Shown here in pieces: positions 44,638-53,695 of a stretch of DNA of 64,000 bases; within the stretch, counting starts at the first letter, position 1, and each line of letters opens with the position of its first letter. Made by a program: the position numbers and the translations under genes. The notes beneath the pieces were generated by a model that saw only the letters and a program-made list of their open reading frames with translations, was not told the DNA's origin and did not search any database. The DNA comes from Streptomyces sp. NL15-2K (GTDB lineage: Bacteria > Actinomycetota > Actinomycetes > Streptomycetales > Streptomycetaceae), in assembly GCF_030551255.1 (NCBI RefSeq), contig NZ_CP130630.1, positions 5,995,501 through 6,059,500 on the forward strand, written 5' to 3'.

Positions 44638-45591
44638 ATGACACAGCAGCGACGTACCGTGACCGTCATCGGAGCGGGCACCATCGGACTGGGCTGGATC
44701 ACCCTCTTTCTCGGCCACGGGATGCGGGTACGGGTCAACAGCCGTCGTCCCGAAGCGCCCTCGGCCGTCCGCCGGGGCATCGAACTGTTCGCCCCCTTCC
44801 TGCCCGAGGGCACCCACGACCCCCGTACCTTCGATTCCCTCCTCACCTTCGAACCGGACCTGGAACGAGCGGTGGCCGGCGCCGACGTCGTCGTGGAGAA
44901 CATCCCTGAGAACCTGGAGCTCAAGCGGGAGTTGTTCGCCCGCATAGGCAAGGCGGCTGGGACCGGTGCGCTGATCCTCTCCTCGACCTCCACCTTCAGC
45001 CCCGACGACCTCGGCACGCTGATGGCGGACCCCTCCCGCCTCGTGGTGGGCCACCCCTTCAACCCGCCCCACGTGGTGCCGCTGGTCGAGGTCGTCGCCG
45101 GTGAGGCGACCGACCCCGCCGCCGTCGAGGACGCGGTCGCGTTCTACCGCGAGGCGGGCAGGACTCCCGTCGTGCTGCGGCGGCCGATCCTCGCCTTCGC
45201 CGCCAACCGCCTCCAGTCCGCTCTGTTGCGCGAGAGCGTCCACCTCGTGCGAGAGGGCGTGGTCACCGTCCAGGAGCTGGACGAGGTGGTGACCAGCTCC
45301 ATCGGGCTGCGCTGGGCCACCGTCGGGCCCTTCCTCGCCTTCCACCTGGGCGGTGGCGAAGGCGGTCTGCGCCAGTGGCTGAACACGCTGGGCGCCGGGC
45401 TGGAGCAGGGCTGGGAGCTGCTGGGCCGGCCCCCGATGGACAAGGACACCATCGCGACCCTCATCGCCCAGGCCGACGACGCCTTCGGTGACCGGTCCTA
45501 CGACGAACTGGTCCGGGCCCGGGACACCCGGCAGAACGCCGTGCTCCGGGCCCTGGCGGCGGCGAACACCGAGCAGGAGCGGACGCCATGA
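44638..45591 (+). CDS. 3-hydroxyacyl-CoA dehydrogenase-like ketoreductase (ActVI-1-like)
   Basis: 317 residues. NAD-binding GAGTIGLG (12-19), catalytic His in GHPFNPPHVVPL and the C-terminal helical domain FAANRLQSALLRESVHLV. In the actinorhodin pathway ActVI-1 is a protein of this family that reduces the C3 ketone before pyran ring closure. ATG at 44638 follows AGGGAG. Its stop overlaps the SDR start (ATGA), so the two may act in sequence. Confidence 0.82.
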   Translation: MTQQRRTVTVIGAGTIGLGWITLFLGHGMRVRVNSRRPEAPSAVRRGIELFAPFLPEGTHDPRTFDSLLTFEPDLERAVAGADVVVENIPENLELKRELFARIGKAAGTGALILSSTSTFSPDDLGTLMADPSRLVVGHPFNPPHVVPLVEVVAGEATDPAAVEDAVAFYREAGRTPVVLRRPILAFAANRLQSALLRESVHLVREGVVTVQELDEVVTSSIGLRWATVGPFLAFHLGGGEGGLRQWLNTLGAGLEQGWELLGRPPMDKDTIATLIAQADDAFGDRSYDELVRARDTRQNAVLRALAAANTEQERTP

Positions 45592-46328
45592 CGCAACTCA
45601 GCGGCAAGACGGCCGTCGTCACCGGTGGCACCCGGGGACTCGGCTCACGTATCGCCCGGATGTTCCTCCAGGAGGGCGCCGACGTCGTCGTGGCCTCCCG
45701 GGAGCAGGGCGACTGGCGTGCGGAACAGGAGGCGGACGGTGACCGCGTCGCGTTCCACCCGGTCGACGTTCGCGATCCCGCCTCCACCCGGGACCTCATG
45801 AGCGCCGCCGCCGACCGTTTCGGTGGCGTCGACATCGTGGTGGCGAACGCCGGCGTGAGCCGCCCCGGAGCGGTGGAGAAGCTCGCCCCGGCGCACTGGG
45901 CGGAAGTGCTCGACACGAATGTCACGGGCGCCTTCCACTGCGCCCAGGCCGCCGTCCCGTATCTGCGGAAGAGCCCGGCGGGCCGCTTGATCACCGTCTC
46001 CTCGGTGCTCGGCAGCCGGTTCGCGCCCGGCGCTGCCGCATACGGCGCCAGCAAGGCGGCGGTGGAGGCGTTCACCAAGGTCCTCGCCGTCGAACTCGCG
46101 GCGGACGGCATCACCGCCAACTGCCTCTCGCCCGGCTTCATCGACGAGGGCATGGGCGTACAGCTCAAGCAGAACGAGGCGGTCTGGCAGAAGTACCGGA
46201 CCAAGCTCGCCTCCGGCCGCATGGGCCGGGGCGACGAGGTGGCATCGGCGGCGGTCTTCCTGGCCGGCGACGACAGCTCCTATGTGAACGGCCATGTCCT
46301 GGAGGTCAATGGGGGCCTCCTCTGGTGA
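45588..46328 (+). CDS. Short-chain dehydrogenase/reductase, FabG-like
   Basis: 246 residues. Cofactor motif TGGTRGLG (12-19), NAG, catalytic Ser in VSSVLGS and Y-x3-K in YGASKAA. A second reductase beside the C9-ketoreductase of unit 2, perhaps setting a side-chain or ring alcohol or oxidising it. Overlaps the preceding dehydrogenase by four bases. Confidence 0.88.
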   Translation: MTQLSGKTAVVTGGTRGLGSRIARMFLQEGADVVVASREQGDWRAEQEADGDRVAFHPVDVRDPASTRDLMSAAADRFGGVDIVVANAGVSRPGAVEKLAPAHWAEVLDTNVTGAFHCAQAAVPYLRKSPAGRLITVSSVLGSRFAPGAAAYGASKAAVEAFTKVLAVELAADGITANCLSPGFIDEGMGVQLKQNEAVWQKYRTKLASGRMGRGDEVASAAVFLAGDDSSYVNGHVLEVNGGLLW

Positions 46329-46432
46329 GACGGCCGCCCGCAGGCCGCATGACGACCGGCGTTCCCCCGCCCGTACCCCGGGCCACGGATCCGCACGGCC
46401 AACCCGATACGCACACTACAAGGAGTACTCCC

Positions 46433-47065
46433 ATGAAGAAGACCAGCCGCTGGAAGGCCCGCACCGTCCTCGCCGCGCTCTTCGCCGTGACGGCGCCCCT
46501 GGCGCTGGCCGCCGCCCCGGCGTCCGCGGCCGAGTCCCAGGTCGGCTATCTGTGCCAGGCCTACCGAGAGGGCGCCTGGATGTCCTACAGCTCCACCCGG
46601 ACCTGGGACGTCGTGGCCCCGGCCACAGTCTCCGCCGGCGCGCCGTTCGACGTTTCCTACGAACTGTCGTCGTTCACCCTCAACCCCGAGTACCAGCAGG
46701 AGGTCCGCGAGATCACGGTCGGGGTCACCCTGCCCGAGGGCAGTGAGCTGGTGGACGTCGCGCTCTCGGGCGGCAGCAACCTGGGGGACTCGCAACAGAC
46801 CGTCGAGGTGGAGGACGACACGGCGTACATCACCGCCAGTGGGCCCTTCTTCGGTGGCCAGACCTTCCAGCTCCCGGTGATCACGGCCACCGTGACGGCG
46901 CCCGAATCGGGTGTGCTGACCACCGAGGCCGCCGGTACGGACTTCGGCGACCCGGGTCTGGCCCTGCGGTCGCTGGACCCCACCACGTCCGAGTTCAACC
47001 CCACCCAGTGCTACCCGGACCCCGCGACGCCGGTGACGCTGTCGAGCACGACCGTACAGCCCTGA
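46433..47065 (+). CDS. Secreted beta-sandwich protein within the polyketide operon
   Basis: 210 residues. A Sec signal peptide (MKKTSRWKAR, hydrophobic core, cut after PASAA near residue 33) leads a beta-rich domain with YLCQAYREGAW, AGAPFDVSYELSSF and a Cys pair (in YLCQ and TQCYP). No catalytic motif recognised. ActVI-ORF3 in the actinorhodin cluster is also a signal-bearing protein thought to aid pyran formation. Equivalence is suggested by position only. The 12-base leader before the ATG is identical to that of the ActIV-like gene. Confidence 0.65.
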   Translation: MKKTSRWKARTVLAALFAVTAPLALAAAPASAAESQVGYLCQAYREGAWMSYSSTRTWDVVAPATVSAGAPFDVSYELSSFTLNPEYQQEVREITVGVTLPEGSELVDVALSGGSNLGDSQQTVEVEDDTAYITASGPFFGGQTFQLPVITATVTAPESGVLTTEAAGTDFGDPGLALRSLDPTTSEFNPTQCYPDPATPVTLSSTTVQP

Positions 47066-47108
47066 CCAGTTCCGAAGTCCCGTACCAGCACAGAGAGGTG
47101 AGACACAG

Positions 47109-47570
47109 ATGAGCGTTCCCAGCGCACCCGCGGTACCGGCGAGGGACGACTTCGTGACGGCGGAGCTGTACGCCCGGATCCAGCAGTTCTACGCATGGCA
47201 GATGGGACTGATCGACGACCGCAAGGCCGAGGAGTGGGCCGCCACCTTCGCCGAGGACGCGGTATTCGAAGAGGCCAGCCGGATGGAACCGCTGCGGGGC
47301 CGGGCGGCCATCGCCGCGTCCTGCCGGAAGCGGGCCGACCGGTTGGAGGCCGAGCAGACCGACTTCCGGCACTGGCTCGGAATGCTGGATGTGCGCGCCC
47401 AGCCGGACGGCACCCTGCGCACCCGTTCCTATGCCCTGGCGATGCGCACCCGGCTGGGCGGGCCGCTGGAGATCTTCGCCAGTGTCGTCTGCCGGGACCA
47501 TCTGGTGCCCGACGGCAACGGATGGCTGGTGCGGCATCGCAGCCTTCAGCACGACGGCTCCGGGCAGTAG
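47109..47570 (+). CDS. SnoaL-like/NTF2-fold protein (ActVI-A-like)
   Basis: 153 residues. A single NTF2-like alpha+beta cone, with YAWQMGLIDDRKAEEWAATF, EDAVFEE and the C-terminal strands FASVVCRDHLV and WLVRHRSL. Such proteins in aromatic polyketide clusters act as cyclases or hydroxylase partners. ActVI-A, of this kind, assists pyran-ring formation. Stop codon lies in a 20-bp tandem duplication. Confidence 0.75.
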   Translation: MSVPSAPAVPARDDFVTAELYARIQQFYAWQMGLIDDRKAEEWAATFAEDAVFEEASRMEPLRGRAAIAASCRKRADRLEAEQTDFRHWLGMLDVRAQPDGTLRTRSYALAMRTRLGGPLEIFASVVCRDHLVPDGNGWLVRHRSLQHDGSGQ

Positions 47571-47597
47571 GTCTCACCTCCGGGCAGTGGGTCTCCC
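47558..47597 (+). repeat. 20-bp tandem duplication covering the stop codon
   Basis: 47558-47577 and 47578-47597 agree at 18 of 20 positions. The first copy holds the TAG stop of the SnoaL-like gene. A G-C-rich hairpin with 11-bp arms (47638-47648 and 47660-47670) follows and may slow transcription before the next gene. Confidence 0.8.
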
Positions 47598-47771
47598 CGA
47601 GGTTCCGGGAGCCGACAGCCGGGAGGCCGCGTACGAGGGCCGGGAGGGGGTGTCCAGCTCCCTCCCGGCCTGTCCCGGTCCCCTTGACCTCAACTGCGCT
47701 TGAGGAACCAGAGTTGATCCAGTCCTTCCGCCGGACCGGGCGGCGGGGAACGCCACGAAAGGTTGTCTTCC

Positions 47772-48683
47772 ATGCGAGCAGCGGTATTTTCCTCCTTCGG
47801 GGGCCCCGAGGTACTGGAGGCGGTCTCCGTCCCGGCGCCACAGGCCGGACCGGGGGAGGTACGGGTCAAGGTCCGGACCGCGGGGGTTCAGCCCATCGAC
47901 TGCGCGGTCCGCTCCGGCCGCCGCGCTCCTGGCTTCGCCATCGAGTTCCCGCACATCACGGGGGGCGAGTTCGCAGGGATTGTCGACCAGACCGGTGAGG
48001 GAGTGCTGGGCGTCGAGGCCGGCACCGAAGTGCTGGGTTTCCGCACCCAGCACACCTATGCCGAGTACGTGGTGGTCCCGGCCGACCAGGTGGTCGCCAA
48101 GCCGGTCTCCATGCCCTGGGACGTCGCGGGGGGGCTGTCCGGGGCCGGGCAGGCGGCGCATACGGCGGTGGAGGTCCTGAGGGTCGGGGAGAACGACACC
48201 TTCCTCGTCAACGGTGCCGCCGGCGGGGTCGGTACCGTCGCGGTGCAGATCGCCCGCTCGCTCGGCGCCACGGTCATCGGTACCGCGAGCGAGGCGAACC
48301 ACGACTACCTGCGCGAGCTGGGCGCGATCCCGGTCACGTATGGGGAGGGCCTGGTCGAACGGGTCCGGGAGCTGGCTCCGCACGGCGTGGACGCGGCGCT
48401 GGACGCGGCGAGTGCGGATGGCCTGCGGGCCGCGGTGGAGCTGGTCAAGGACATCGACCGGGTCGGCACCATCACGTCCGTCGAGGCCTACGAGCAGCTC
48501 GGCGCCCGCTGGATCGGGAGCCAGCGTTCGGCGAAGCGGCTGGACGCCCTGGTGTCGCTCTATGTGCAGGGGACGCTGCGCATCCACGTGCGGGCCACCT
48601 ATCCGCTGGAGCAGGCGGCCGAGGCGCACCGTGACGTCGAGTCGGGCCATGGCAGGGGCAAGGTCGTCCTGACGGTCGGCTGA
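47772..48683 (+). CDS. Zinc-free quinone/enoyl reductase of the MDR family (ActVI-2-like)
   Basis: 303 residues. GroES-like N-terminal part (GEVRVKVRTAGVQPIDCAVRSG) and the nucleotide site GAAGGVGTVAVQIARSLGA. No zinc ligands. ActVI-2 and ActVI-4 reduce the enoyl bond in pyran formation, and this gene is the best candidate for that step. It is 201 bp after the SnoaL-like gene, with a weak AAAGG site. A 10-bp G+C hairpin (48696-48705 with 48713-48722) follows. Confidence 0.83.
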   Translation: MRAAVFSSFGGPEVLEAVSVPAPQAGPGEVRVKVRTAGVQPIDCAVRSGRRAPGFAIEFPHITGGEFAGIVDQTGEGVLGVEAGTEVLGFRTQHTYAEYVVVPADQVVAKPVSMPWDVAGGLSGAGQAAHTAVEVLRVGENDTFLVNGAAGGVGTVAVQIARSLGATVIGTASEANHDYLRELGAIPVTYGEGLVERVRELAPHGVDAALDAASADGLRAAVELVKDIDRVGTITSVEAYEQLGARWIGSQRSAKRLDALVSLYVQGTLRIHVRATYPLEQAAEAHRDVESGHGRGKVVLTVG

Positions 48684-48781
48684 TCCTGCCGCCGTCCCGG
48701 GTGCGCGGGGCACGCACCCGGGGCGTCGTCCGCTTCCTTGGCTCCCCTGCCCGGCATCCGTCAGAAACCGAGGTACCTCTC

Positions 48782-48856
48782 ATGGATCATTCGTCCCGCA
48801 ATGCCTCGGGCGTGCGCGCCCGCCGGGGGCGGCCCGCTGCCCCCGCCGCGTCATGA
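48782..48856 (+). CDS. 24-codon leader ORF translationally coupled to the MFS gene
   Basis: Encodes MDHSSRNASGVRARRGRP followed by AAPAAS-like residues, rich in Arg and Ala. GAGG lies 8 nt before its ATG, while the exporter gene itself has no ribosome site. Its TGA overlaps the exporter ATG as ATGA. It most likely serves to start translation of the exporter. A role as a free peptide is not supported. Confidence 0.5.
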   Translation: MDHSSRNASGVRARRGRPAAPAAS

Positions 48857-50118
48857 CCGGTCGTGCCGAGCCGCCCTCCGGTGAAACGGTGGCCACGCCC
48901 GGGGCAGGCCCTCCGGGCGGGCAGGCTCCCGGGCCGAAGGAGCCGCGCCGCACCGGTGCGCTGGTCACGCTCCTGCTCGCCTCCACGCTGGGGGTCATGG
49001 CGGGCTCGGTCATCTCCCCCGTGGTGGAGGTGATCCGCGGCGACCTCGGAATCAGTGGTACCGAGGCCGGCCTCGTCGTGACCGCCCACGCGCTGGCCGT
49101 CGCCGTGGTCAGCCCGCTGGTGGGCCGGCTGATCGACCGCAGGGGGGTACGGACACCACTGGCCTGGGGCCTGGTCCTCTACGGACTCGGCGGGTCCATG
49201 GGCCTGTTCGCCACCTCCTATCCGGTCCTGATAGCAGGCAGGCTGGTCTTCGGCATCGGGGCCGCCGCCGTCTTCACGGGCACCACCGTCGCGTTGCTGC
49301 AACTGTTCCAGGGACCCCGCAGGGACCGGGTGATGGGCTGGCGGTCGGCGGCCAACAGCGTCGGTGGTGTGATGTGGCCGCTGCTGGGCGGTGCGCTCGG
49401 AGGGATCTCCTGGCGTGCCCCCTTCGCGGTGTACCTCGTCGGACTGCCGCTCGGCCTGCTGGCGCTGCTGGTCCTGCCCCGGACCCGGGGCAATCCCGCG
49501 GCCGGCACCGGCGGGCTCGTCACGCTGGTGCGGCGCAGTCCCGTGCTCCTCGGCTTCTACGCGCTCCAGGCCGCATCGTCCGTATTCCTGTACGCCATGG
49601 TGGTGTTCCTGCCGCGGCGGCTCGCCGAACTCGACATCCGCGAACCGCTCATGGTGTCGCTGTACTCCGTGGTGGTCACCAGCGCCGTCGGCAGTCTGGT
49701 GGGGCTGGTCTACGCGGCGGTGCGCGCCCGGCTCAGCTATCCGGCCCTGTTGCGCGTCGCCGCCCTCGCCTGGGCCGGTGCCTTCCTGGTCCTCGGCACG
49801 GCCGGCCACCCCGCGCTGCTGCTGGCGGGGCCCGCACTTCTCGGGATCGGTCAGGGACTCTCGCTGCCCTCGCTCACCGTGCTGATCAACGAGAACGCGC
49901 CCAGTGCTCTGCGGGGCCGCGCGGCCGCGCTGGCCGGGACCGTCATCTTCGGCGGCCAGTTCCTCTCCCCCCTGCTGCTCGGGCCGGTGATCGGGGCCAC
50001 GTCGAGCACGACGGGGTTCCTGGCCGCGGCGGGCCTGGCCACGCTCATCGCAATCGTCCTGCTCTTCGCCAGGATGCCCTCCGCGGGGGACGAAATCTCT
50101 TCCGGTTTCCGGACGTAG
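48853..50118 (+). CDS. MFS drug exporter (DHA1-like)
   Basis: 421 residues with 12 predicted helices. The loop LVGRLIDRRGVRTP between helices 2 and 3 is the MFS hallmark. The first 35 residues are a Pro/Gly tail. Start overlaps the stop of the leader ORF. It is the last gene of unit 1 and likely exports the polyketide or its precursors, giving self-protection. Confidence 0.87.
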   Translation: MTGRAEPPSGETVATPGAGPPGGQAPGPKEPRRTGALVTLLLASTLGVMAGSVISPVVEVIRGDLGISGTEAGLVVTAHALAVAVVSPLVGRLIDRRGVRTPLAWGLVLYGLGGSMGLFATSYPVLIAGRLVFGIGAAAVFTGTTVALLQLFQGPRRDRVMGWRSAANSVGGVMWPLLGGALGGISWRAPFAVYLVGLPLGLLALLVLPRTRGNPAAGTGGLVTLVRRSPVLLGFYALQAASSVFLYAMVVFLPRRLAELDIREPLMVSLYSVVVTSAVGSLVGLVYAAVRARLSYPALLRVAALAWAGAFLVLGTAGHPALLLAGPALLGIGQGLSLPSLTVLINENAPSALRGRAAALAGTVIFGGQFLSPLLLGPVIGATSSTTGFLAAAGLATLIAIVLLFARMPSAGDEISSGFRT

Positions 50119-50143
50119 AATTCATCGGCCGGTAACAGGCTGG

Positions 50144-50200
50144 AAAAGCTCCGGGATCGGAGCGGAAGTTCCGACTTCCGCTCCGGTCCCGGAGCTTTTT
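50144..50200 (+). terminator. Strong intrinsic terminator ending unit 1
   Basis: Arms 50144-50169 and 50174-50199 form a 26-bp stem with a single T-G pair around a TCCG loop, followed by a T-run that ends at 50200. It separates the tailoring unit from the core polyketide unit. Confidence 0.95.
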
Positions 50201-50238
50201 GCATGCCGCCCCAGCTGCATGACAATACGTGAACCAAA

Positions 50239-50298
50239 TTGACGAAGCTCTGCACTTGTTCATATTGAAGCCCTGGGCCGCGCCGAACAAGAATGTTC
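50239..50298 (+). promoter_or_regulatory. Candidate promoter and operator for the core polyketide unit
   Basis: TTGACG (50239-50244) and CATATT (50261-50266) are spaced 16 bp and resemble a vegetative promoter. Just downstream is GAACAAGAATGTTC (50285-50298), a palindrome with 5-bp arms that could hold a repressor. This is a pattern reading, with no start-site data. Confidence 0.45.
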
Positions 50299-50363
50299 TC
50301 AGAGGCGAATTCAGCTGTGGAGGATGAACGACGTATGCGAATTTCCTGGTCTCTGGTGTCCGT

Positions 50364-51635
50364 ATGAGCGGCCGACGCGTGGTCATCACGGGCATGGAGG
50401 TGCTGGCACCCGGAGGAGTCGGCGCCAAGAACTTCTGGAGTCTCATCAGCGAAGGCCGCACAGCGACGCGCGGCATCACCTTCTTCGACCCCACGCCCTT
50501 CCGCTCCAAGGTGGCGGCGGAAGTCGACTTCGATCCGTGGGAACACGGCCTCGGGCCACAGGAGATCCGGCGGATGGACCGGGCCGCCCAGTTCGCCGTG
50601 GTCGCGGCGCGCGGCGCGGTCGCCGACAGCGGCATCGTCCCCGGCGAGGTCGACCCGTACCGTGTCGGCGTCACCGTGGGCAGCGCGGTGGGCGCCACCA
50701 TGGGCCTCGACGAGGAGTACCGGGTGGTCAGCGACGGGGGCCGGCTCGAACTGGTGGACCACGCCTACGCGGCCCCCCATCTGTACGACTACCTGGTACC
50801 CAGCTCCTTCGTGGCCGAAGTGGCCTGGGCGGTGGGCGCGGAGGGCCCCAGCTCCATGGTGTCCACCGGCTGCACTTCCGGGATCGATTCTGTGGGATAT
50901 GCCGTCGACCTCATTCGCGAGGGATCCGCCGACGTCGTGATCGCGGGCTCCGCGGACGCCCCGATCTCCCCCATCACCATGGCCTGTTTCGACGCGATCA
51001 AGGCGACCACTCCGCGCAGTGAAGCGCCCGAGTCCGCCTCCCGGCCGTTCGACGGAACCCGAAACGGATTCGTGCTCGGAGAGGGATCCGCAGTATTCGT
51101 CCTGGAGGAGCTGGAGAACGCCAGGAGCAGGGGAGCACATATTTACGCGGAGATAGCCGGCTATGCCACGCGCAGCAATGCCTATCACATGACCGGGCTC
51201 CGTCCGGACGGCGCGGAAATGGCCGAGGCGATCCAGGTGGCACTGGACGAAGCCCGGATGCCGGCCGAGGCCATCGACTACATCAACGCCCATGGCTCGG
51301 GCACCAAGCAGAACGACCGGCACGAGACGGCCGCGTTCAAGAAGAGCCTTGGCGACCACGCGTACCGGACCCCGGTGAGCTCCATCAAGTCGATGGTCGG
51401 GCACTCGCTCGGCGCGATCGGTTCCATCGAGATCGCGGCCTCCGCCCTGGCCATGGAGCACAACGTCGTACCGCCCACCGCGAACCTGCACACCCCGGAC
51501 CCCGAGTGCGATCTCGACTACGTGCCGCTCGAAGCCCGGGACCAGGTCACGGACGCCGTCCTGACGGTCGGCAGCGGCTTCGGCGGCTTTCAGAGCGCCA
51601 TGGTCCTGGCCCGGCCCGAGAGGAGGACGGCATGA
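50364..51635 (+). CDS. Type II polyketide ketosynthase alpha (KS-alpha)
   Basis: 423 residues. Active-site C170 in [10 protein letters not shown]310 in [11 protein letters not shown] and H347 in VGHSLGAIG line up with C169, H309 and H346 of actinorhodin KS. It condenses malonyl units on the ACP together with the CLF. First gene of unit 2, with its stop overlapping the CLF start. No ketosynthase III or starter-loading gene is nearby, so an acetate starter is likely. Confidence 0.97.
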   Translation: MSGRRVVITGMEVLAPGGVGAKNFWSLISEGRTATRGITFFDPTPFRSKVAAEVDFDPWEHGLGPQEIRRMDRAAQFAVVAARGAVADSGIVPGEVDPYRVGVTVGSAVGATMGLDEEYRVVSDGGRLELVDHAYAAPHLYDYLVPSSFVAEVAWAVGAEGPSSMVSTGCTSGIDSVGYAVDLIREGSADVVIAGSADAPISPITMACFDAIKATTPRSEAPESASRPFDGTRNGFVLGEGSAVFVLEELENARSRGAHIYAEIAGYATRSNAYHMTGLRPDGAEMAEAIQVALDEARMPAEAIDYINAHGSGTKQNDRHETAAFKKSLGDHAYRTPVSSIKSMVGHSLGAIGSIEIAASALAMEHNVVPPTANLHTPDPECDLDYVPLEARDQVTDAVLTVGSGFGGFQSAMVLARPERRTA

Positions 51636-52846
51636 CAGCGCCGGTGGTGGTGACCGGACTCGGCGTTGCGGCACCCAACGGACTCGGGACGCAGGACTAC
51701 TGGGACGCTGTCTGCGGCGGCAAGAGCGGCATCGGCCGGATCACCCGGTTCGATCCGACCCCCTACCCGTCCCGGCTCGCCGGAGAGGTGCCGGGTTTCG
51801 TGGCGCAGGAGCACCTGCCCAGCCGTCTGCTCCCGCAGACCGACCGGATGACCAGGATGGCGCTGGCCGCCACCGACTGGGCTCTGGCGGACGCCGGAGT
51901 GCGCCCGCAGGAGATGGCCGCCTTCGACATGGGCGTGGTCACCGCCAGTTCCTCGGGCGGATTCGAGTTCGGGCAGAACGAACTGCGCAAACTCTGGGGT
52001 CAGGGCAGCCGGCACGTCAGTGCCTACCAGTCCTTCGCCTGGTTCTACGCCGTCAACAGCGGCCAGATCTCCATCCGCAACGGCATGAAGGGCCCCAGCG
52101 GCGTCGTCGTGAGCGACCAGGCGGGCGGCCTCGACGCGGTCGCGCAGGCTCGGCGGCAGATCCGCAAAGGCACGCCCCTGGTCGTCTCCGGGGCGGTGGA
52201 CGCCTCGGTCTGCCCGTGGGGCTGGGTGGCCCAGCTCGCGAGCGGACGGCTGAGCCGCAGCGAGGAACCCGCCCGCGCCTATCTGCCGTTCGACGCCGAG
52301 GCGGCGGGACATGTCCCCGGAGAGGGCGGCGCGATCCTGATCCTGGAGGAGGCCGCGGCCGCCAGGGAGCGTGGTGTGAAGCCGTACGGACGCATCGCGG
52401 GTTACGGGGCGACGATGGACCCGAGGCCGGGCAGCGGACGTGAACCGGGGCTGCGCAAGGCCGTCGACCTGGCCCTCGCGGACGCCGGCACGACCCCTTC
52501 CGAGGTGGACGTGGTTTTCGCCGACGCCGCGGCCGTACCGGAGTTGGACCGGGCCGAAGCAGCCGCCCTCAGCGCCGTCTTCGGCGCCCGGGGCGTCCCG
52601 GTCACCGCGCCGAAGACGATGACCGGCCGCCTCTACTCGGGAGCCGCCCCCCTGGACCTGGCCTCGGCGTTCCTCGCCATCGGCACGGGGCTCATCCCGC
52701 CCACCATCAATGTGGAACCGCTGGTCGCCCACGACCTCGACCTGGTCACCGGACGACCGCGTACCGCCGACGTGCGCACCGCACTGGTCCTGGCCCGCGG
52801 ACACGGCGGGTTCAACTCCGCGATGGTCGTCACCGCCGCCGACTGA
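51632..52846 (+). CDS. Chain length factor (KS-beta, CLF)
   Basis: 404 residues. The active-site Cys is replaced by Q163 (SDQAGG), the mark of a CLF. It pairs with KS-alpha and sets chain length. The gate residues F109, T112 and F116 of actinorhodin CLF correspond here to F111, G114 and L118 in [14 protein letters not shown]. The last two are smaller, which should open the cavity past the octaketide limit. Start overlaps the KS-alpha stop. Confidence 0.96.
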   Translation: MTAPVVVTGLGVAAPNGLGTQDYWDAVCGGKSGIGRITRFDPTPYPSRLAGEVPGFVAQEHLPSRLLPQTDRMTRMALAATDWALADAGVRPQEMAAFDMGVVTASSSGGFEFGQNELRKLWGQGSRHVSAYQSFAWFYAVNSGQISIRNGMKGPSGVVVSDQAGGLDAVAQARRQIRKGTPLVVSGAVDASVCPWGWVAQLASGRLSRSEEPARAYLPFDAEAAGHVPGEGGAILILEEAAAARERGVKPYGRIAGYGATMDPRPGSGREPGLRKAVDLALADAGTTPSEVDVVFADAAAVPELDRAEAAALSAVFGARGVPVTAPKTMTGRLYSGAAPLDLASAFLAIGTGLIPPTINVEPLVAHDLDLVTGRPRTADVRTALVLARGHGGFNSAMVVTAAD

Positions 52847-52886
52847 ACCTGCCCCGACCCGCACCCACCCACGAGAACGGAAAGAC

Positions 52887-53666
52887 ATGCCTGCACAGAG
52901 TCTTGTACTGATCACAGGGGCGACCAGCGGCATCGGTCTCGCCGTCGCGCGGCTCTTCGCCGCCCAGGGACACCAGGTGTTCATCGGCGCCCGCAGCCAG
53001 GAGGAGCTGGCCGGCACGGTCAAGCAGCTCCGCGCGGAGGGCTGGTCGGCCGACGGCGTACCGCTCGACGTGCGCTCCGACGACAGTGTGAAGGAGTTCG
53101 TCCGGACCGCCGTGGCCCGCCACGGCAGCGTGGACGTCCTCGTGAACAACGCGGGCCGCAGCGGTGGCGGGGTCACCGCTGACATCACCGACGAGCTGTG
53201 GCACGACGTGATCGACACCAACCTGCACAGCGTCTTCCGGATGACCCGGGAAGTGCTCAACACCGGCCGGATGCGGCACAAGAGCCGGGGCCGGATCATC
53301 AACATCGCCTCCACGGCGGGCAAGCAGGGCGTGGTGCTCGGCGCTCCCTACTCGGCCTCCAAGCATGGAGTGGTCGGCTTCACCAAGGCGCTCGGCAATG
53401 AACTGGCCCCCACCGGCATCACCGTGAACGCCGTGTGCCCCGGCTATGTCGAAACCCCCATGGCGCAACGGGTGCGCGAGGGCTACGCCGCGGCGTGGCA
53501 GACCGACGAGGGGGCCGTCCTCACCAAGTTCCAGGCGAAGATCCCGCTCGGTCGCTACTCGACCCCTGACGAGGTCGCGGGACTGGTCGGCTATCTGGCC
53601 TCGGACACCGCCGCCTCCATCACCGCCCAGGCACTCAACGTCTGCGGCGGCCTCGGCAACTTCTGA
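52887..53666 (+). CDS. Aromatic polyketide C9-ketoreductase (ActIII-like)
   Basis: 259 residues. Cofactor motif TGATSGIG (10-17), catalytic S142, Y155 and K159, and the ending ALNVCGGLGNF typical of the family. It reduces the C9 carbonyl of the nascent chain after the first ring forms. The usual PGG motif, P94-G95-G96 in ActIII, reads S92-G93-G94 here. That proline influences substrate orientation and stereochemistry in ActIII. Confidence 0.95.
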   Translation: MPAQSLVLITGATSGIGLAVARLFAAQGHQVFIGARSQEELAGTVKQLRAEGWSADGVPLDVRSDDSVKEFVRTAVARHGSVDVLVNNAGRSGGGVTADITDELWHDVIDTNLHSVFRMTREVLNTGRMRHKSRGRIINIASTAGKQGVVLGAPYSASKHGVVGFTKALGNELAPTGITVNAVCPGYVETPMAQRVREGYAAAWQTDEGAVLTKFQAKIPLGRYSTPDEVAGLVGYLASDTAASITAQALNVCGGLGNF

Positions 53667-53695
53667 ACCGCCCGAACCGAGACCAAGGAGCACGC

